64,000 nucleotides of DNA from OM182 bacterium MED-G28 (GTDB lineage Bacteria; Pseudomonadota; Gammaproteobacteria; Pseudomonadales; Pseudohongiellaceae), in contig NTJZ01000001.1 of NCBI GenBank assembly GCA_002457215.1, positions 248,001-312,000 on the forward strand, given 5' to 3'. Numbering within the stretch: position 1 is the first letter of the stretch; each line of letters begins with the position of its first letter. Under the pieces are notes generated by a model, which made no database searches, had not been told where the DNA came from, and was given only the letters and a program-made list of their open reading frames with translations. Positions 47,726 to 56,417 of the stretch are shown here, one piece after another. A program made the position numbers and the translations under genes.

Positions 47726-48601
47726 ATGGATACCCAATCACCAGGTTCACTTTTTCGGAAAGCACTGAACAATCACAAGCCTCTTCAGGTTGTAGGGACT
47801 ATTAATGCCTACTGCGCAATGCTGGCGGAAGATGCGGGTCACGATGCGATTTACCTATCGGGCGGCGGTGTTGCAAATGCCTCCTATGGCTTGCCCGATT
47901 TGGGAATTACCAGCTTAAATGATGTCATTACAGACGTTGAACGGATCTCTAATGCGACAGAAGTGCCTCTTTTAGTTGATATCGATACTGGCTGGGGTGG
48001 TGCATTCAATATTGCCAGAACTATTAAAGCTATGGAGAAAGCTGGTGCTGCGGCGGTGCACCTTGAAGACCAGGTGTCACAAAAGCGTTGTGGGCACAGA
48101 CCCAATAAAGCGATTGTGAGTCAGGCAGAAATGGTCGATCGGGTTAAGTCTGCGGCAGATGCTAAATTAGATGACGATTTCATGATTATGGCGAGGACTG
48201 ATGCCTTGGCTGTGGAAGGTATGGATGCTGCAATCGAGCGAGCTATTGCCTGTGCTGAAGCCGGTGCCGACGCTATTTTCCCGGAAGCGATCTTAGATTT
48301 AGAACAATACCGTCAATTTGCGAATGCCGTTTCTGTGCCAATTTTGGCAAACATCACAGAATTCGGTAAAACCCCACTATTTAATTGCCACGAGCTGGCT
48401 GAGGCCGGCGTAGCGATGGTGCTCTACCCGTTGAGCGCGTTCCGAGCCATGAGCAAGGCTGCTTTGGATGTATATCAAACCATAGCAATTAATGGGGATC
48501 AGAATGCGGTTGTAGATAGAATGCAAACCCGAACCGAGCTCTACGAAGTTTTAGGGTACCATGCCTACGAAGAGAAACTGGACGCATTGTTTGAAAAATA
48601 A
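47726..48601 (+). CDS. prpB: 2-methylisocitrate lyase
   Basis: Last step of the methylcitrate cycle: splits 2-methylisocitrate into pyruvate and succinate. ICL-family motifs include the Mg2+ site VDIDTGWGG near residue 87, the active-site loop KRCGHR near 121, and [19 protein letters not shown]. At 291 residues it has the usual length. A 259-base gap separates it from gntR; I found no copy of the operator there. Confidence 0.95.
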   Translation: MDTQSPGSLFRKALNNHKPLQVVGTINAYCAMLAEDAGHDAIYLSGGGVANASYGLPDLGITSLNDVITDVERISNATEVPLLVDIDTGWGGAFNIARTIKAMEKAGAAAVHLEDQVSQKRCGHRPNKAIVSQAEMVDRVKSAADAKLDDDFMIMARTDALAVEGMDAAIERAIACAEAGADAIFPEAILDLEQYRQFANAVSVPILANITEFGKTPLFNCHELAEAGVAMVLYPLSAFRAMSKAALDVYQTIAINGDQNAVVDRMQTRTELYEVLGYHAYEEKLDALFEK

Positions 48602-48691
48602 ACTTGTAATTACAAAGACTTAATTGACTATATTGAAAGGTTACTCATATATGCAATATAAGAAGAAGAAAGCACTAATTGGAGAGGAAGT

Positions 48692-49819
48692 ATGGTGGAC
48701 AAAAAGCTAAGTGGGACCGGCCTTCGCGGTCAAGTCGCGGGCGAGACCTCACTTTGCACAGTTGGCAAAACAGGATCTGGACTTACTTATCGTGGAATGG
48801 ATATTTCTGTTCTCGCAGAAAATGCGAAGTTCGAAGAAGTCGCCTATTTATTGCTTCGCGGAGTGCTCCCAAAACAGCAAGAGCTTGATAATTATATTAA
48901 CAAAATCATATCTTTGAGAGATCTTCCTAAAGTTTTGAAAGACACATTAGAAAGAATCCCTTCCACTGCTCACCCGATGGATGTTATCCGCACTGGTTGC
49001 TCTATCTTAGGTAATTTAGAGCCAGAAAAGTCCTTTGAACAACAGGATGAGGTAATTGATCGTCTTCTAGCCTCTTTGCCCTCGATGATCTGCTACTGGT
49101 ATTGCTTTTCGCACGAGGGTAGGCGCATAGATACCGCATTAGAGGATGATTCGATCGGAAGTCATTTTCTTCACATGCTTAGTGGCGCCTCTCCTAGCGA
49201 CCTATTCTCTCAAGTCATGAATGCCTCCCTTATCTTGTACGCTGAGCACGAATTCAATGCCTCTACTTTTACCGCCAGGGTTTGTGCATCTACCTTGTCT
49301 GATATGTACAGTTGCATTACTGGTGCAATCGGCACGCTGCGCGGACCACTCCACGGAGGTGCCAATGAAGCTGCCATGGAATTGATCGAAAACTGGCAGT
49401 CTCCGGATGAAGCAGAGCTCGCCCTTTTAGGTATGCTGGATAGAAAAGAAAAGGTTATGGGTTTTGGGCATGCCATCTATCGAGAATCCGACCCGCGCAA
49501 CGCTATTATTAAACAATGGTCAGAAAAGCTGGCTGCTGAAACGGGCGATACAACCCTCTATCCTGTTTCGATACGTTGTGAAGAGGTAATGTGGCGAGAA
49601 AAGAAGCTTTTCTGCAATGCCGACTTTTTTCACGCTTCGGCTTATCACTTCATGGGCATCCCTACAAAGCTGTTCACTCCTATTTTCGTGATGTCACGAG
49701 TTACAGGCTGGGCAGCCCATGTAAAAGAACAGCGGGCTAATAACCGTATTATCCGACCTAGCGCAGACTATACGGGTCCAGAAATTGCCCAATGGGTGAG
49801 TCTCGCAGACCGCTCATAA
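48692..49819 (+). CDS. prpC: 2-methylcitrate synthase
   Basis: Condenses propionyl-CoA with oxaloacetate. Citrate-synthase motifs are present: LTYRGMDI, GPLHGGANEAAMEL with a catalytic His, FGHAIYRESDPR with the second, and a late Arg-rich FTPIFVMSRVTGWAAH segment. At 375 residues it is the short, PrpC-like form. A good GGAG ribosome site precedes the ATG. It lies 90 bases from prpB and 67 from prpD. Confidence 0.93.
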   Translation: MVDKKLSGTGLRGQVAGETSLCTVGKTGSGLTYRGMDISVLAENAKFEEVAYLLLRGVLPKQQELDNYINKIISLRDLPKVLKDTLERIPSTAHPMDVIRTGCSILGNLEPEKSFEQQDEVIDRLLASLPSMICYWYCFSHEGRRIDTALEDDSIGSHFLHMLSGASPSDLFSQVMNASLILYAEHEFNASTFTARVCASTLSDMYSCITGAIGTLRGPLHGGANEAAMELIENWQSPDEAELALLGMLDRKEKVMGFGHAIYRESDPRNAIIKQWSEKLAAETGDTTLYPVSIRCEEVMWREKKLFCNADFFHASAYHFMGIPTKLFTPIFVMSRVTGWAAHVKEQRANNRIIRPSADYTGPEIAQWVSLADRS

Positions 49820-49886
49820 ACTCAATAGTTCTTGAAAGTTTACTGCATCTACTATTCCTATCCATCTTTAAGAAAAGGCTATTTAC

Positions 49887-51335
49887 GTGTCACAAAATGT
49901 TGATTTGAACACCCGTCCAGAACCAGATCAGGTACTTCTTGATATCGCTAACTATGTTTGCGACTACAAAGTTGATTCCGCCGAAGCCTACGATACAGCG
50001 CGAAACTGTCTAATGGATACTCTAGGTTGCGGCCTGCTCGCGCTGCGCTTCCCAGAATGTACTAAATTACTAGGACCTCTCGTGGAAGGCACAGTGGTTC
50101 CCAATGGTGCTAGAGTTCCTGGGACTCAGTTCCGCCTAGATCCTGTCAAAGCAGCATGGGACATTGGCTGCATAATCCGCTGGCTGGACTATAACGATAC
50201 TTGGCTGGCCGCAGAATGGGGACACCCCTCCGATAATCTGGGAGCAATTCTAGCGGTCGCTGACCACCTTTCACAGATTCGTATTAGCACAGGCAAACCA
50301 CCATTACTCATGCGTGATGTCTTGACCGCCATGATCAAGGCACATGAGATCCAGGGTGTATTAGCTCTAGAGAATAGTTTTAATCGTGTCGGCCTTTGCC
50401 ATGTGTTGCTTGTGAGAGTGGCTTCAACCGCTATTGCTACACATATGCTAGGGGGAACTAAGAATCAAATCGTTGATGCACTCTCCCAAGCATGGCTAGA
50501 TGGTTCCAGCTTAAGGACCTATCGCCACGCTCCTAATGCTGGGCCCCGTAAATCCTGGGCAGCTGGAGATGCCACCTCTCGTGCTGTGCGACTTGCAGAC
50601 CTGACTTTGCGCGGTGAAATTGGCTACCCAAGCGTTCTGACTGCCCCTACCTGGGGTTTCTATGATGTTTCTTTTAAAGGAAATTCATTATCATTTACAA
50701 GATCTTATGAAAGCTATGTAATGGAAAATATCTTATTTAAAATATCATTTCCCGCCGAGTTCCATTCTCAAACTGCGGCAGAAGCGGCTGTGAGATTACA
50801 CCCCCAGGTGAAAGACCGCCTAACGGACATCGAGAAGATTGTTATCCATACCCATGAATCCGCGATCCGCATAATTTCCAAGGTCGGCCCTCTTAATAAC
50901 CCCGCGGATCGAGATCATTGTCTGCAATACATGACTGCCGTGCCTTTAGTCTTCGGCAACTTAGTAGCTGAAAACTACGAAGATAGCTTCCACTCAGCCA
51001 ATCCAATCATTGACGAACTACGAGCGAAGATGGAAATTCATGAGAGCAAGGCATACACGAAAGAATATTTGGAACCAGAAAAACGTAGCATAGCCAATGC
51101 CTTACAGGTGTATTTTAAGAACGGAGATTGCACTCAGAAAGTAGAAATTCAGTACCCAGTAGGTCATCGTAGAAGGCGAGAAGAAGGCATCCCTTTATTG
51201 GAAGCTAAATTTCAGGCTAATTTAGCAACGCGCTTCCCTACCAATCGCTCCGAAGAGATCTATGCATTGTGCAAGGACCAACAGAAACTGGAAGAAACGC
51301 CAGTTCATGAATTTATGGAACTTTTAGTCATTTAA
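49887..51335 (+). CDS. prpD: 2-methylcitrate dehydratase (PrpD)
   Basis: MmgE/PrpD-family dehydratase that turns 2-methylcitrate into cis-2-methylaconitate. The 482-residue chain begins at GTG and shows the family landmarks [45 protein letters not shown] and [11 protein letters not shown]. With prpB and prpC it makes a complete cycle except that cis-2-methylaconitate hydration needs an aconitase elsewhere; no acnD/prpF is present here. Confidence 0.95.
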   Translation: MSQNVDLNTRPEPDQVLLDIANYVCDYKVDSAEAYDTARNCLMDTLGCGLLALRFPECTKLLGPLVEGTVVPNGARVPGTQFRLDPVKAAWDIGCIIRWLDYNDTWLAAEWGHPSDNLGAILAVADHLSQIRISTGKPPLLMRDVLTAMIKAHEIQGVLALENSFNRVGLCHVLLVRVASTAIATHMLGGTKNQIVDALSQAWLDGSSLRTYRHAPNAGPRKSWAAGDATSRAVRLADLTLRGEIGYPSVLTAPTWGFYDVSFKGNSLSFTRSYESYVMENILFKISFPAEFHSQTAAEAAVRLHPQVKDRLTDIEKIVIHTHESAIRIISKVGPLNNPADRDHCLQYMTAVPLVFGNLVAENYEDSFHSANPIIDELRAKMEIHESKAYTKEYLEPEKRSIANALQVYFKNGDCTQKVEIQYPVGHRRRREEGIPLLEAKFQANLATRFPTNRSEEIYALCKDQQKLEETPVHEFMELLVI

Positions 51336-51396
51336 GGGCTATACCCTTTAAAAAAAGGCTATACAACCAAGATCACCTATCTTCTCTTTAGTTATC

Positions 51397-51423
51397 GCTG
51401 TCTCAGGCTCCACCTGGGACAGC
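51397..51423. repeat. strong hairpin after prpD
   Basis: GCTGTCTCAGG / CCTGGGACAGC pair over 11 bp with one G-U and a five-base CTCCA loop, 60 bases after the prpD stop. There is no T tract, so it is not a clear terminator; it may block 3' exonucleases or act with Rho. Confidence 0.6.
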
Positions 51424-51469
51424 CATGCCCTCGCCTCCCATGATTCATTGTTAACGATAGCTGATAAGT

Positions 51470-51498
51470 CTTGAATCTCTCCTTCTCAGACCCCATTT
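51470..51498 (+). promoter_or_regulatory. heat-shock (sigma-32/RpoH) promoter of hsp20
   Basis: CTTGAA (51470-51475), a 15-base spacer and CCCCATTT (51491-51498) match the RpoH consensus closely. The predicted start near 51505 gives a leader of about 100 nt before the Hsp20 ATG at 51608. Confidence 0.82.
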
Positions 51499-51499
51499 A

Positions 51500-51610
51500 A
51501 TCAGGTATAGCCAGTGCTCGTGCGAGACCGGCTTACCAGCCTGATCATTTGATAGGCATTTTAATTAACATATTGCTTAAGTCGTTATACAAGGCTTTTA
51601 CGAGGATATG
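51500..51610 (+). promoter_or_regulatory. ROSE-like RNA thermometer in the hsp20 leader
   Basis: The leader folds into a structured 5' part (51500-51545; ATCAGG pairs CCTGAT, or alternatively GGTA/AGCC pair GGCT/TACC) and a 3' hairpin. In the latter CATAT-TTGCT at 51569-51577 pairs with AGGATATG at 51603-51610: UUGCU opposite the AGGA ribosome site, with the G of UUGCU bulged or in a G-G pair, is the conserved ROSE signature. The ATG is within the stem. Such thermometers control ibpA-type genes. The fold is deduced by hand. Confidence 0.6.
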
Positions 51611-52078
51611 ACCATGAGAAACTTTGATTTTGCTCCACTTTACCGATCCACAGTTGGATTTGACCATCTCAGGCCTCTGCTCAATGCAGTGTCGAGATCT
51701 GAATCGAACGCACCAAGTTACCCTCCTTACAACATTGAACTAATTGATAAAGATCAATACAGAATCTCTATGGCTGTTGCTGGATTTACTGAAAAAGAAT
51801 TGGATATTAATGTAGAAAAACAGTTTCTTACCGTGAAATCCAGGAAGCCAGATGAAGAATCGAACCGAAACTATCTGTATCAAGGGATTGCGGCACGCAA
51901 TTTCGAAAGACGATTTCAATTAGCAGAGCATGTGGAGGTTTCAGGAGCCCAATTAGCTAGTGGTTTATTGCATATTGAGTTATCTAGGGAGGTTCCTGAA
52001 GCAATGAAACCTAAGTCAATTCCAATCACTAGAGGAGATAGCAAGCTAATTGACGTCAATCAAAAAGACGCCGCTTAA
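51608..52078 (+). CDS. Hsp20 small heat-shock protein (IbpA type)
   Basis: Holdase chaperone that keeps unfolded proteins soluble. The 156-residue protein opens FDFAPLYRSTVGFD like IbpA and IbpB, holds an alpha-crystallin domain at about residues 35-135 (PPYNIELIDKDQYRISMAVA, then GIAARNFERRFQLAEHVEV and ASGLLHIELSREVPE), and ends with a short tail carrying the PKSIPI IxI-type anchor. Both the promoter and the leader support heat control. A terminator-like hairpin follows. Confidence 0.95.
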   Translation: MTMRNFDFAPLYRSTVGFDHLRPLLNAVSRSESNAPSYPPYNIELIDKDQYRISMAVAGFTEKELDINVEKQFLTVKSRKPDEESNRNYLYQGIAARNFERRFQLAEHVEVSGAQLASGLLHIELSREVPEAMKPKSIPITRGDSKLIDVNQKDAA

Positions 52079-52120
52079 TCCGCCTAAAAAAAATATAACC
52101 TAAGGCGAAGTAATATCGGA

Positions 52121-52153
52121 TGCCAGTTCCTGTAGCTAAATCAGGAACTGGCA
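52121..52153. terminator. hairpin between hsp20 and DUF1015 genes
   Basis: TGCCAGTTCCTG / CAGGAACTGGCA make a perfect 12-bp stem with a nine-base loop, 43 bases after the hsp20 stop and 100 bases from the convergent DUF1015 stop. The T tracts are short on both sides, so a bidirectional terminator is likely, not certain. Confidence 0.65.
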
Positions 52154-52252
52154 TAATTTGAGGCTTTGCAAGTTTATTGGTAAACCAGACCCTCTAGGAA
52201 GAAGATCTTCTAAATCTATTTGCCTCCAATACCGTGTAGGTCGATAAAAATA

Positions 52253-53509
52253 CTAATCAAGCATATGCACCACTAGCCCACTTTTCAATTTCGGTTCAAA
52301 CCAAGTCGACTTAGGCGGCATCACTTCATTAGCATCAGCAATTGCCATCAAGCTTTCGATAGAAGTGGCAAACAAAGCAATTGCAGCTCTCCAATCACCT
52401 GATTCAACTTTTTTTTCTAGTTCTGCCAAGCCTCGTATACCGCCAACAAAATCTATGCGTTTATCAATTCGTTGATCACGGATATTTAATAAGGGGGTTA
52501 AGATAAATTCTTGCATGATACTGACATCTAAATTCTTGACAGGGTCATTGTCATCGATCGCTGCAAGCAGTTGTGCATTAGGTTTCAAACAGTACCAATT
52601 GCCATTAATGTGCAGTCCAAATTCCCTTTCTTTTGCTGGCTTTGCTTCAATGCTACTAGTTACCAGCGTTACCTCAAATTTCCCCTTCAATGCGGAGACA
52701 AACTCTTCTTCACTTAAGCCATTCAAATCCTTAATGATGCGGTTATAGTCTAAGATTTGCATTTGATTATGCGGAAATAAAACAACCAGAAAAAAGTTAT
52801 ATGATTCTGAGCCTAGGTGATTATCATTTCTTTCTTTATAGAGGTGTTTAACCCTTGATGCTGCAGCTGACCGGTGATGGCCATCTGCCACATATAAACA
52901 CTCTACCTTTTCAAACGCAGCTTCAATTGCCGCTGAAAGATTCGCATCATCAATAACCCAGAAAATATGTTGAGTGCTATCGTCTGCTATAAAGTCATAT
53001 TCTGGTGCTGAAATAATGACCCGGTCTAGTAAATCATTAATATCAGTATCTGCCCTATAAGTTAGAAAAACAGGGCCCACTTGAGCGCCTAATTCGTCCA
53101 TATGATTAACACGGTCATCTTCTTTATCAGGGCGAGTAAACTCGTGCTTTTTTATAAAGCCTTTTTCGTAAGCCTCAACTGAAGCAACCGCAACCAACCC
53201 AATCTGTTCGTGAGATCCCATTACTTGTTTATACACATAAAACCTGTCTTTACCATCTTGCCGTAAAGTTCCATCGCTAATAAATTTTTGAAGGTTTTCA
53301 CTACCTTTTTTATAGACAGCCGGGTCAAACGCTTCGATACTTTTATCAACATCAATTTCAGGCTTATTGACATGCAAAAAGCTTAAAGGATTTCCTTTAG
53401 CTATTAGTGTAGCCTCTTCCCGGTTGATTACGTCATACGGGTGAGATGCAACGCTAGGTGCTTTTTCTCTGGTTGGCCGAAGCCCGCGGAATGGTTTAAT
53501 CAATTTCAT
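52253..53509 (-). CDS. DUF1015 family protein
   Basis: The 418-residue chain covers the full DUF1015 domain, starting with IKPFRGLRPTREKAPSVASHPYDV-type residues and carrying VADGHHRSAAASR near residue 207, the most conserved block of the family. Some relatives phosphorylate free serine (SerK/SbnI type), but most are uncharacterised, so no activity is claimed. It is a single gene on its strand, 185 bases downstream of recX. Confidence 0.85.
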   Translation of the reverse strand: MKLIKPFRGLRPTREKAPSVASHPYDVINREEATLIAKGNPLSFLHVNKPEIDVDKSIEAFDPAVYKKGSENLQKFISDGTLRQDGKDRFYVYKQVMGSHEQIGLVAVASVEAYEKGFIKKHEFTRPDKEDDRVNHMDELGAQVGPVFLTYRADTDINDLLDRVIISAPEYDFIADDSTQHIFWVIDDANLSAAIEAAFEKVECLYVADGHHRSAAASRVKHLYKERNDNHLGSESYNFFLVVLFPHNQMQILDYNRIIKDLNGLSEEEFVSALKGKFEVTLVTSSIEAKPAKEREFGLHINGNWYCLKPNAQLLAAIDDNDPVKNLDVSIMQEFILTPLLNIRDQRIDKRIDFVGGIRGLAELEKKVESGDWRAAIALFATSIESLMAIADANEVMPPKSTWFEPKLKSGLVVHMLD

Positions 53510-53694
53510 TTTTATATCCAGACTGACTGCTAACTTTACTTATGGATGAGACTGGTTTAATCGAACCCTTTTTTAGATGGCTGTCTATTACACTGGCACT
53601 CCGATCTGGATTTGCTAATTATCAGGTAATTGAAACCAGTAAATCCGCAGTATAAACCATATAAATAATCAAAAGTTTTATTGGGAAACTTTTA

Positions 53695-54195
53695 TTAGGT
53701 TGGAATGAATTTGAGGTTTCTATAGACCGCTTTTTGGATCTCGCATAGCAGAAAACCTCGAGATTCTAAAAATCGAACCAGCCTACGATGTTGTTTAGAT
53801 CCATAAACCATTTCATGACTATTAGAGACTTTTTTATCGATGAGAGAGTTTGCCATCACTTGCCACTCTGGATCTTCACTGAAAAGATAATCGTTGACGA
53901 TATCAATATGCACCCCTCGTGAAGATAGGTCAGCTCTGATGTGCTTATAAGCAAAGCCTTTGCTTTTCCTGTACCGCACATAACACTCAGCAAAACGGTG
54001 GTCACTTTGCAGGTTTTCGCTACGAAGTTCGTCCAATGCGTTTACCAAGTCCTCTAAAGTTGAGTCTGGGTATTTAATGAATAGTTTTTGTTTTAATTCA
54101 TAAATAGAGTGTTCTCGACGAGCCAGGTAGTCCATGGCAGCTCGCCGGAGAACAGAGACACTAGGAGTTCTATTTTTATAGTTGTTGACGGACAT
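53695..54195 (-). CDS. recX: RecA regulator RecX
   Basis: Binds RecA filaments and limits their growth. The 166-residue helical protein has the RecX repeats: AMDYLARREHSIYELKQKL near residue 15, RFAECYVRYRKSKGFAYKHI near 80, and a C-terminal KQHRRLVRFLESRGF helix pair. It follows recA by 45 bases on the same strand, the standard recA-recX operon. Confidence 0.93.
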   Translation of the reverse strand: MSVNNYKNRTPSVSVLRRAAMDYLARREHSIYELKQKLFIKYPDSTLEDLVNALDELRSENLQSDHRFAECYVRYRKSKGFAYKHIRADLSSRGVHIDIVNDYLFSEDPEWQVMANSLIDKKVSNSHEMVYGSKQHRRLVRFLESRGFLLCEIQKAVYRNLKFIPT

Positions 54196-54240
54196 CAGTT
54201 TCAGTCCATAACCGTTGTCGGTAGCAAATTACAGGTTACG

Positions 54241-55332
54241 CTAAGATGCACTCTTTGATTTTGCATCCGCCAACAGAACAACATCCTCACTAGCTGCGAT
54301 TGCTTTATCTTCGTTCTGCTTAACATCATCCCCAAGTAGTTGTTCTCGAATCTGGCTTTCAATTTCGTCCGCTATTTGCGGGTTTTCTTCTAGATAAATT
54401 CCAGCATTTTTCTTACCTTGCCCTATTTTCTCTCCCTTGTAAGCATACCAAGCGCCAGATTTCTCAATCAAGTTCTGCTTCACGCCAAGATCGATGACTT
54501 CGCCTAAATGATGTATGCCTTGACCATACATAATCTGGAATTCTGTCTGTCGAAATGGTGGTGCAACCTTATTCTTAACCACTTTAACGCGAGTTTCATT
54601 GCCAACCACTTCATCCCCTTCTTTGATCGACCCTATACGCCGAATATCGAGCCTCACAGAGGAATAGAATTTTAGAGCATTACCGCCGGTTGTCGTTTCG
54701 GGAGAGCCAAACATAACACCGATTTTCATACGTATTTGGTTAATGAAAATCACTAGAGTGTTAGAATTCTTGATATTTCCAGTCATCTTACGAAGGGCTT
54801 GGGACATTAACCTAGCCTGTAGTCCCATATGGCTATCTCCCATATCACCTTCTATTTCTGCCTTTGGAGTAAGTGCAGCAACAGAGTCGATTACCACGAC
54901 ATCCAAAGCGCCAGAACGCACTACCATGTCACAGATTTCAAGTGCCTGTTCACCAGTATCGGGCTGACTTACCAGTAAATTATCCACATCGACACCTAGG
55001 TTCTGAGCATAAATTGGATCTAGTGCGTGCTCTGCATCGATAAATGCGCAGCTACCGCCAGCTTTCTGTGCTTCTGCGATGACTTGCAATGTCAGTGTTG
55101 TTTTACCAGAGGATTCAGGACCATAGATTTCTACGACACGGCCTTTGGGTAGCCCACCTATGCCTAGCGCAATATCTAAGCCTAACGAACCAGTAGAAAC
55201 GGCAGGAATCGCTTCACGCTCAGTGTCACCGAGGCGCATCATTGATCCTTTACCAAACTGTCTTTCGATTTGTGACAGCGCTGCTGCCAGTGCTTTTTCT
55301 TTATTGCCGTTATTGCTGTTGTCTTCAATCAT
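54241..55332 (-). CDS. recA: recombinase RecA
   Basis: Strand-exchange ATPase and SOS co-protease. Walker A GPESSGKT is at residues 71-78, the [17 protein letters not shown] segment with loop L1 near 200, [19 protein letters not shown] with loop L2 just after, and an acidic C-terminal tail. 363 residues; the ATG is preceded by AAGGAA with eight bases spacing. It is transcribed from a LexA-controlled promoter about 300 bases upstream, with an unusual structured leader. Confidence 0.98.
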   Translation of the reverse strand: MIEDNSNNGNKEKALAAALSQIERQFGKGSMMRLGDTEREAIPAVSTGSLGLDIALGIGGLPKGRVVEIYGPESSGKTTLTLQVIAEAQKAGGSCAFIDAEHALDPIYAQNLGVDVDNLLVSQPDTGEQALEICDMVVRSGALDVVVIDSVAALTPKAEIEGDMGDSHMGLQARLMSQALRKMTGNIKNSNTLVIFINQIRMKIGVMFGSPETTTGGNALKFYSSVRLDIRRIGSIKEGDEVVGNETRVKVVKNKVAPPFRQTEFQIMYGQGIHHLGEVIDLGVKQNLIEKSGAWYAYKGEKIGQGKKNAGIYLEENPQIADEIESQIREQLLGDDVKQNEDKAIAASEDVVLLADAKSKSAS

Positions 55333-55640
55333 AGTTGTTTCCTTGGTATTCCTTACACAACTGATGCTGGATCCTTGAGTAATGCAGTTGTTACTTGGCT
55401 CAACAAACTGAGCGCTGTATAGCAGCCTGTCCCCAACTGCTTGTTAATTTTTTCAGTAATTTACTGCTTATTGGTCGGCTAAGTTGGATATTGATCTCTG
55501 CTTACACCACCCTGATCAAAAACTATCTTTTTTTGACCTAGCCCTAGGCTGTTGGCGGCGGGCTGTAAGGCACAAAGAGCAATATCCAACCTAGCTACGT
55601 TCATTTTTCGCTCTAATTACTGTGTTTTCGTACAGTATTA
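55333..55640 (-). other. long recA 5' leader
   Basis: About 300 bases of transcribed, non-coding leader between the SOS promoter and recA. The upstream third contains a large interrupted hairpin (55478-55595, listed separately). The final ~140 bases before the ATG hold only a minor GCTGC/ATACAGC fold. No credible leader peptide was found. Confidence 0.6.
55478..55595 (-). promoter_or_regulatory. large structured RNA element in the recA leader
   Basis: The ends 55478-55493 and 55580-55595 pair over 16 bp (core GTTGGATATTG / CAATATCCAAC). After a 1x1 mismatch, 55495-55500 pairs 55573-55578 (6 bp); after a three-base bulge, CTTACA 55501-55506 pairs TGTAAG 55564-55569 (6 bp). The apical part in recA-sense RNA offers two further hairpins: AGCC-UAG-GGCU and a 7-bp UCAAAAA...UUUUUGA. 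Two closing-stem positions are G-U in recA-sense RNA but A-C in the opposite strand, favouring a sense RNA structure. I do not recognise it as a known family. Confidence 0.65.
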
Positions 55641-55669
55641 ATTAAATCAAAATAATACTGTATATACAA
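55641..55669 (-). promoter_or_regulatory. recA sigma-70 promoter
   Basis: On the minus strand TTGTAT (55664-55669) and TTTAAT (55641-55646) are spaced by exactly 17 bases. The -35 lies inside the LexA box, so LexA would block RNA polymerase directly. Confidence 0.75.
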
Positions 55670-55675
55670 CCAGTA
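55656..55675. promoter_or_regulatory. LexA (SOS) box of recA
   Basis: TACTGTATATACAACCAGTA matches the gammaproteobacterial SOS box: CTG, ten AT-rich bases, CAG, with the TA outer positions. Confidence 0.9.
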
Positions 55676-55743
55676 TATTGGCCAATTCTAAAATTCCTTT
55701 AGAAAAATTGTATAGACAATTCACACTGCAATAAGCAGGACTC

Positions 55744-56280
55744 CTAGGCTACTAATTTCAACAATCCAGTGAGGCTTGCTTCAACAGAAGCAAGCCTCAC
55801 TGCCTCTCGGTCACCGCCAAAGGAAAAGCGCTGAGCGATAGCCTTACCTTCCCATTGCCAAGCAATCCAAACAGTTCCTACCTGCTTTTCAGGGCTGCCA
55901 CCCCCTGGGCCTGCAATACCACTTACCGCAACCGCAATATTTGCTCTACTATTATCGATGGCACCCTGAGTCATAGCGAGCACAGTTTCTTGACTAACCG
56001 CACCGGGACCATCAACAGTAAAAAACTCGCTTGGCACTTGAAGTAAGCGCTGCTTTGCTTCATTTGAATAAGTTACAAAACCGGTGTCAAACCATACTGA
56101 ACTCCCGGCAAGCGCGGTTAGAAATTGAGCGACCCAACCACCAGTGCAAGATTCGGCAGTTGATATGATTAACTTTTTAGCGACGAGTCGCTCGGCTAGT
56201 TGTTCAGCTAATTTGTTTGCTGTGGAAGTTTTATTATTCACTATGTTAGGGATGTTAACGGCAACTTTAACGGAAACCAA
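55744..56280 (-). CDS. pncC: CinA C-terminal-family nicotinamide-nucleotide amidohydrolase (PncC)
   Basis: Deamidates NMN to NaMN in pyridine-nucleotide recycling. The single CinA_C domain shows TAESCTGGWVAQFLT near residue 40, SGIAGPGGG near 120 and GTVWIAW. Most bacteria place this gene before recA, as here. The start is unclear: TTG at 56280 has no ribosome site and a GTG 39 bases later is also possible. 178 residues with the first. Confidence 0.9.
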   Translation of the reverse strand: MVSVKVAVNIPNIVNNKTSTANKLAEQLAERLVAKKLIISTAESCTGGWVAQFLTALAGSSVWFDTGFVTYSNEAKQRLLQVPSEFFTVDGPGAVSQETVLAMTQGAIDNSRANIAVAVSGIAGPGGGSPEKQVGTVWIAWQWEGKAIAQRFSFGGDREAVRLASVEASLTGLLKLVA

Positions 56281-56417
56281 CAGCTGCGGTCTAACTAATT
56301 TAAAATAGTGGAAATGCTTTTATCGCATCGTAATTTAAGTCCAAGTAGTCTGTTAAAACGTGTAGAATTGCTCTCTCATGCTAAAAAGAACTTAACTCCA
56401 CTTCGTACTTAAATACC

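Noticed and set aside
55478..55595. attC-like recombination site (integron cassette) in the recA leader.
   Set aside because: The inverted arms lack the attC core (RYYYAAC...GTTRRRY with the expected spacing), and there is no cassette or integrase nearby.
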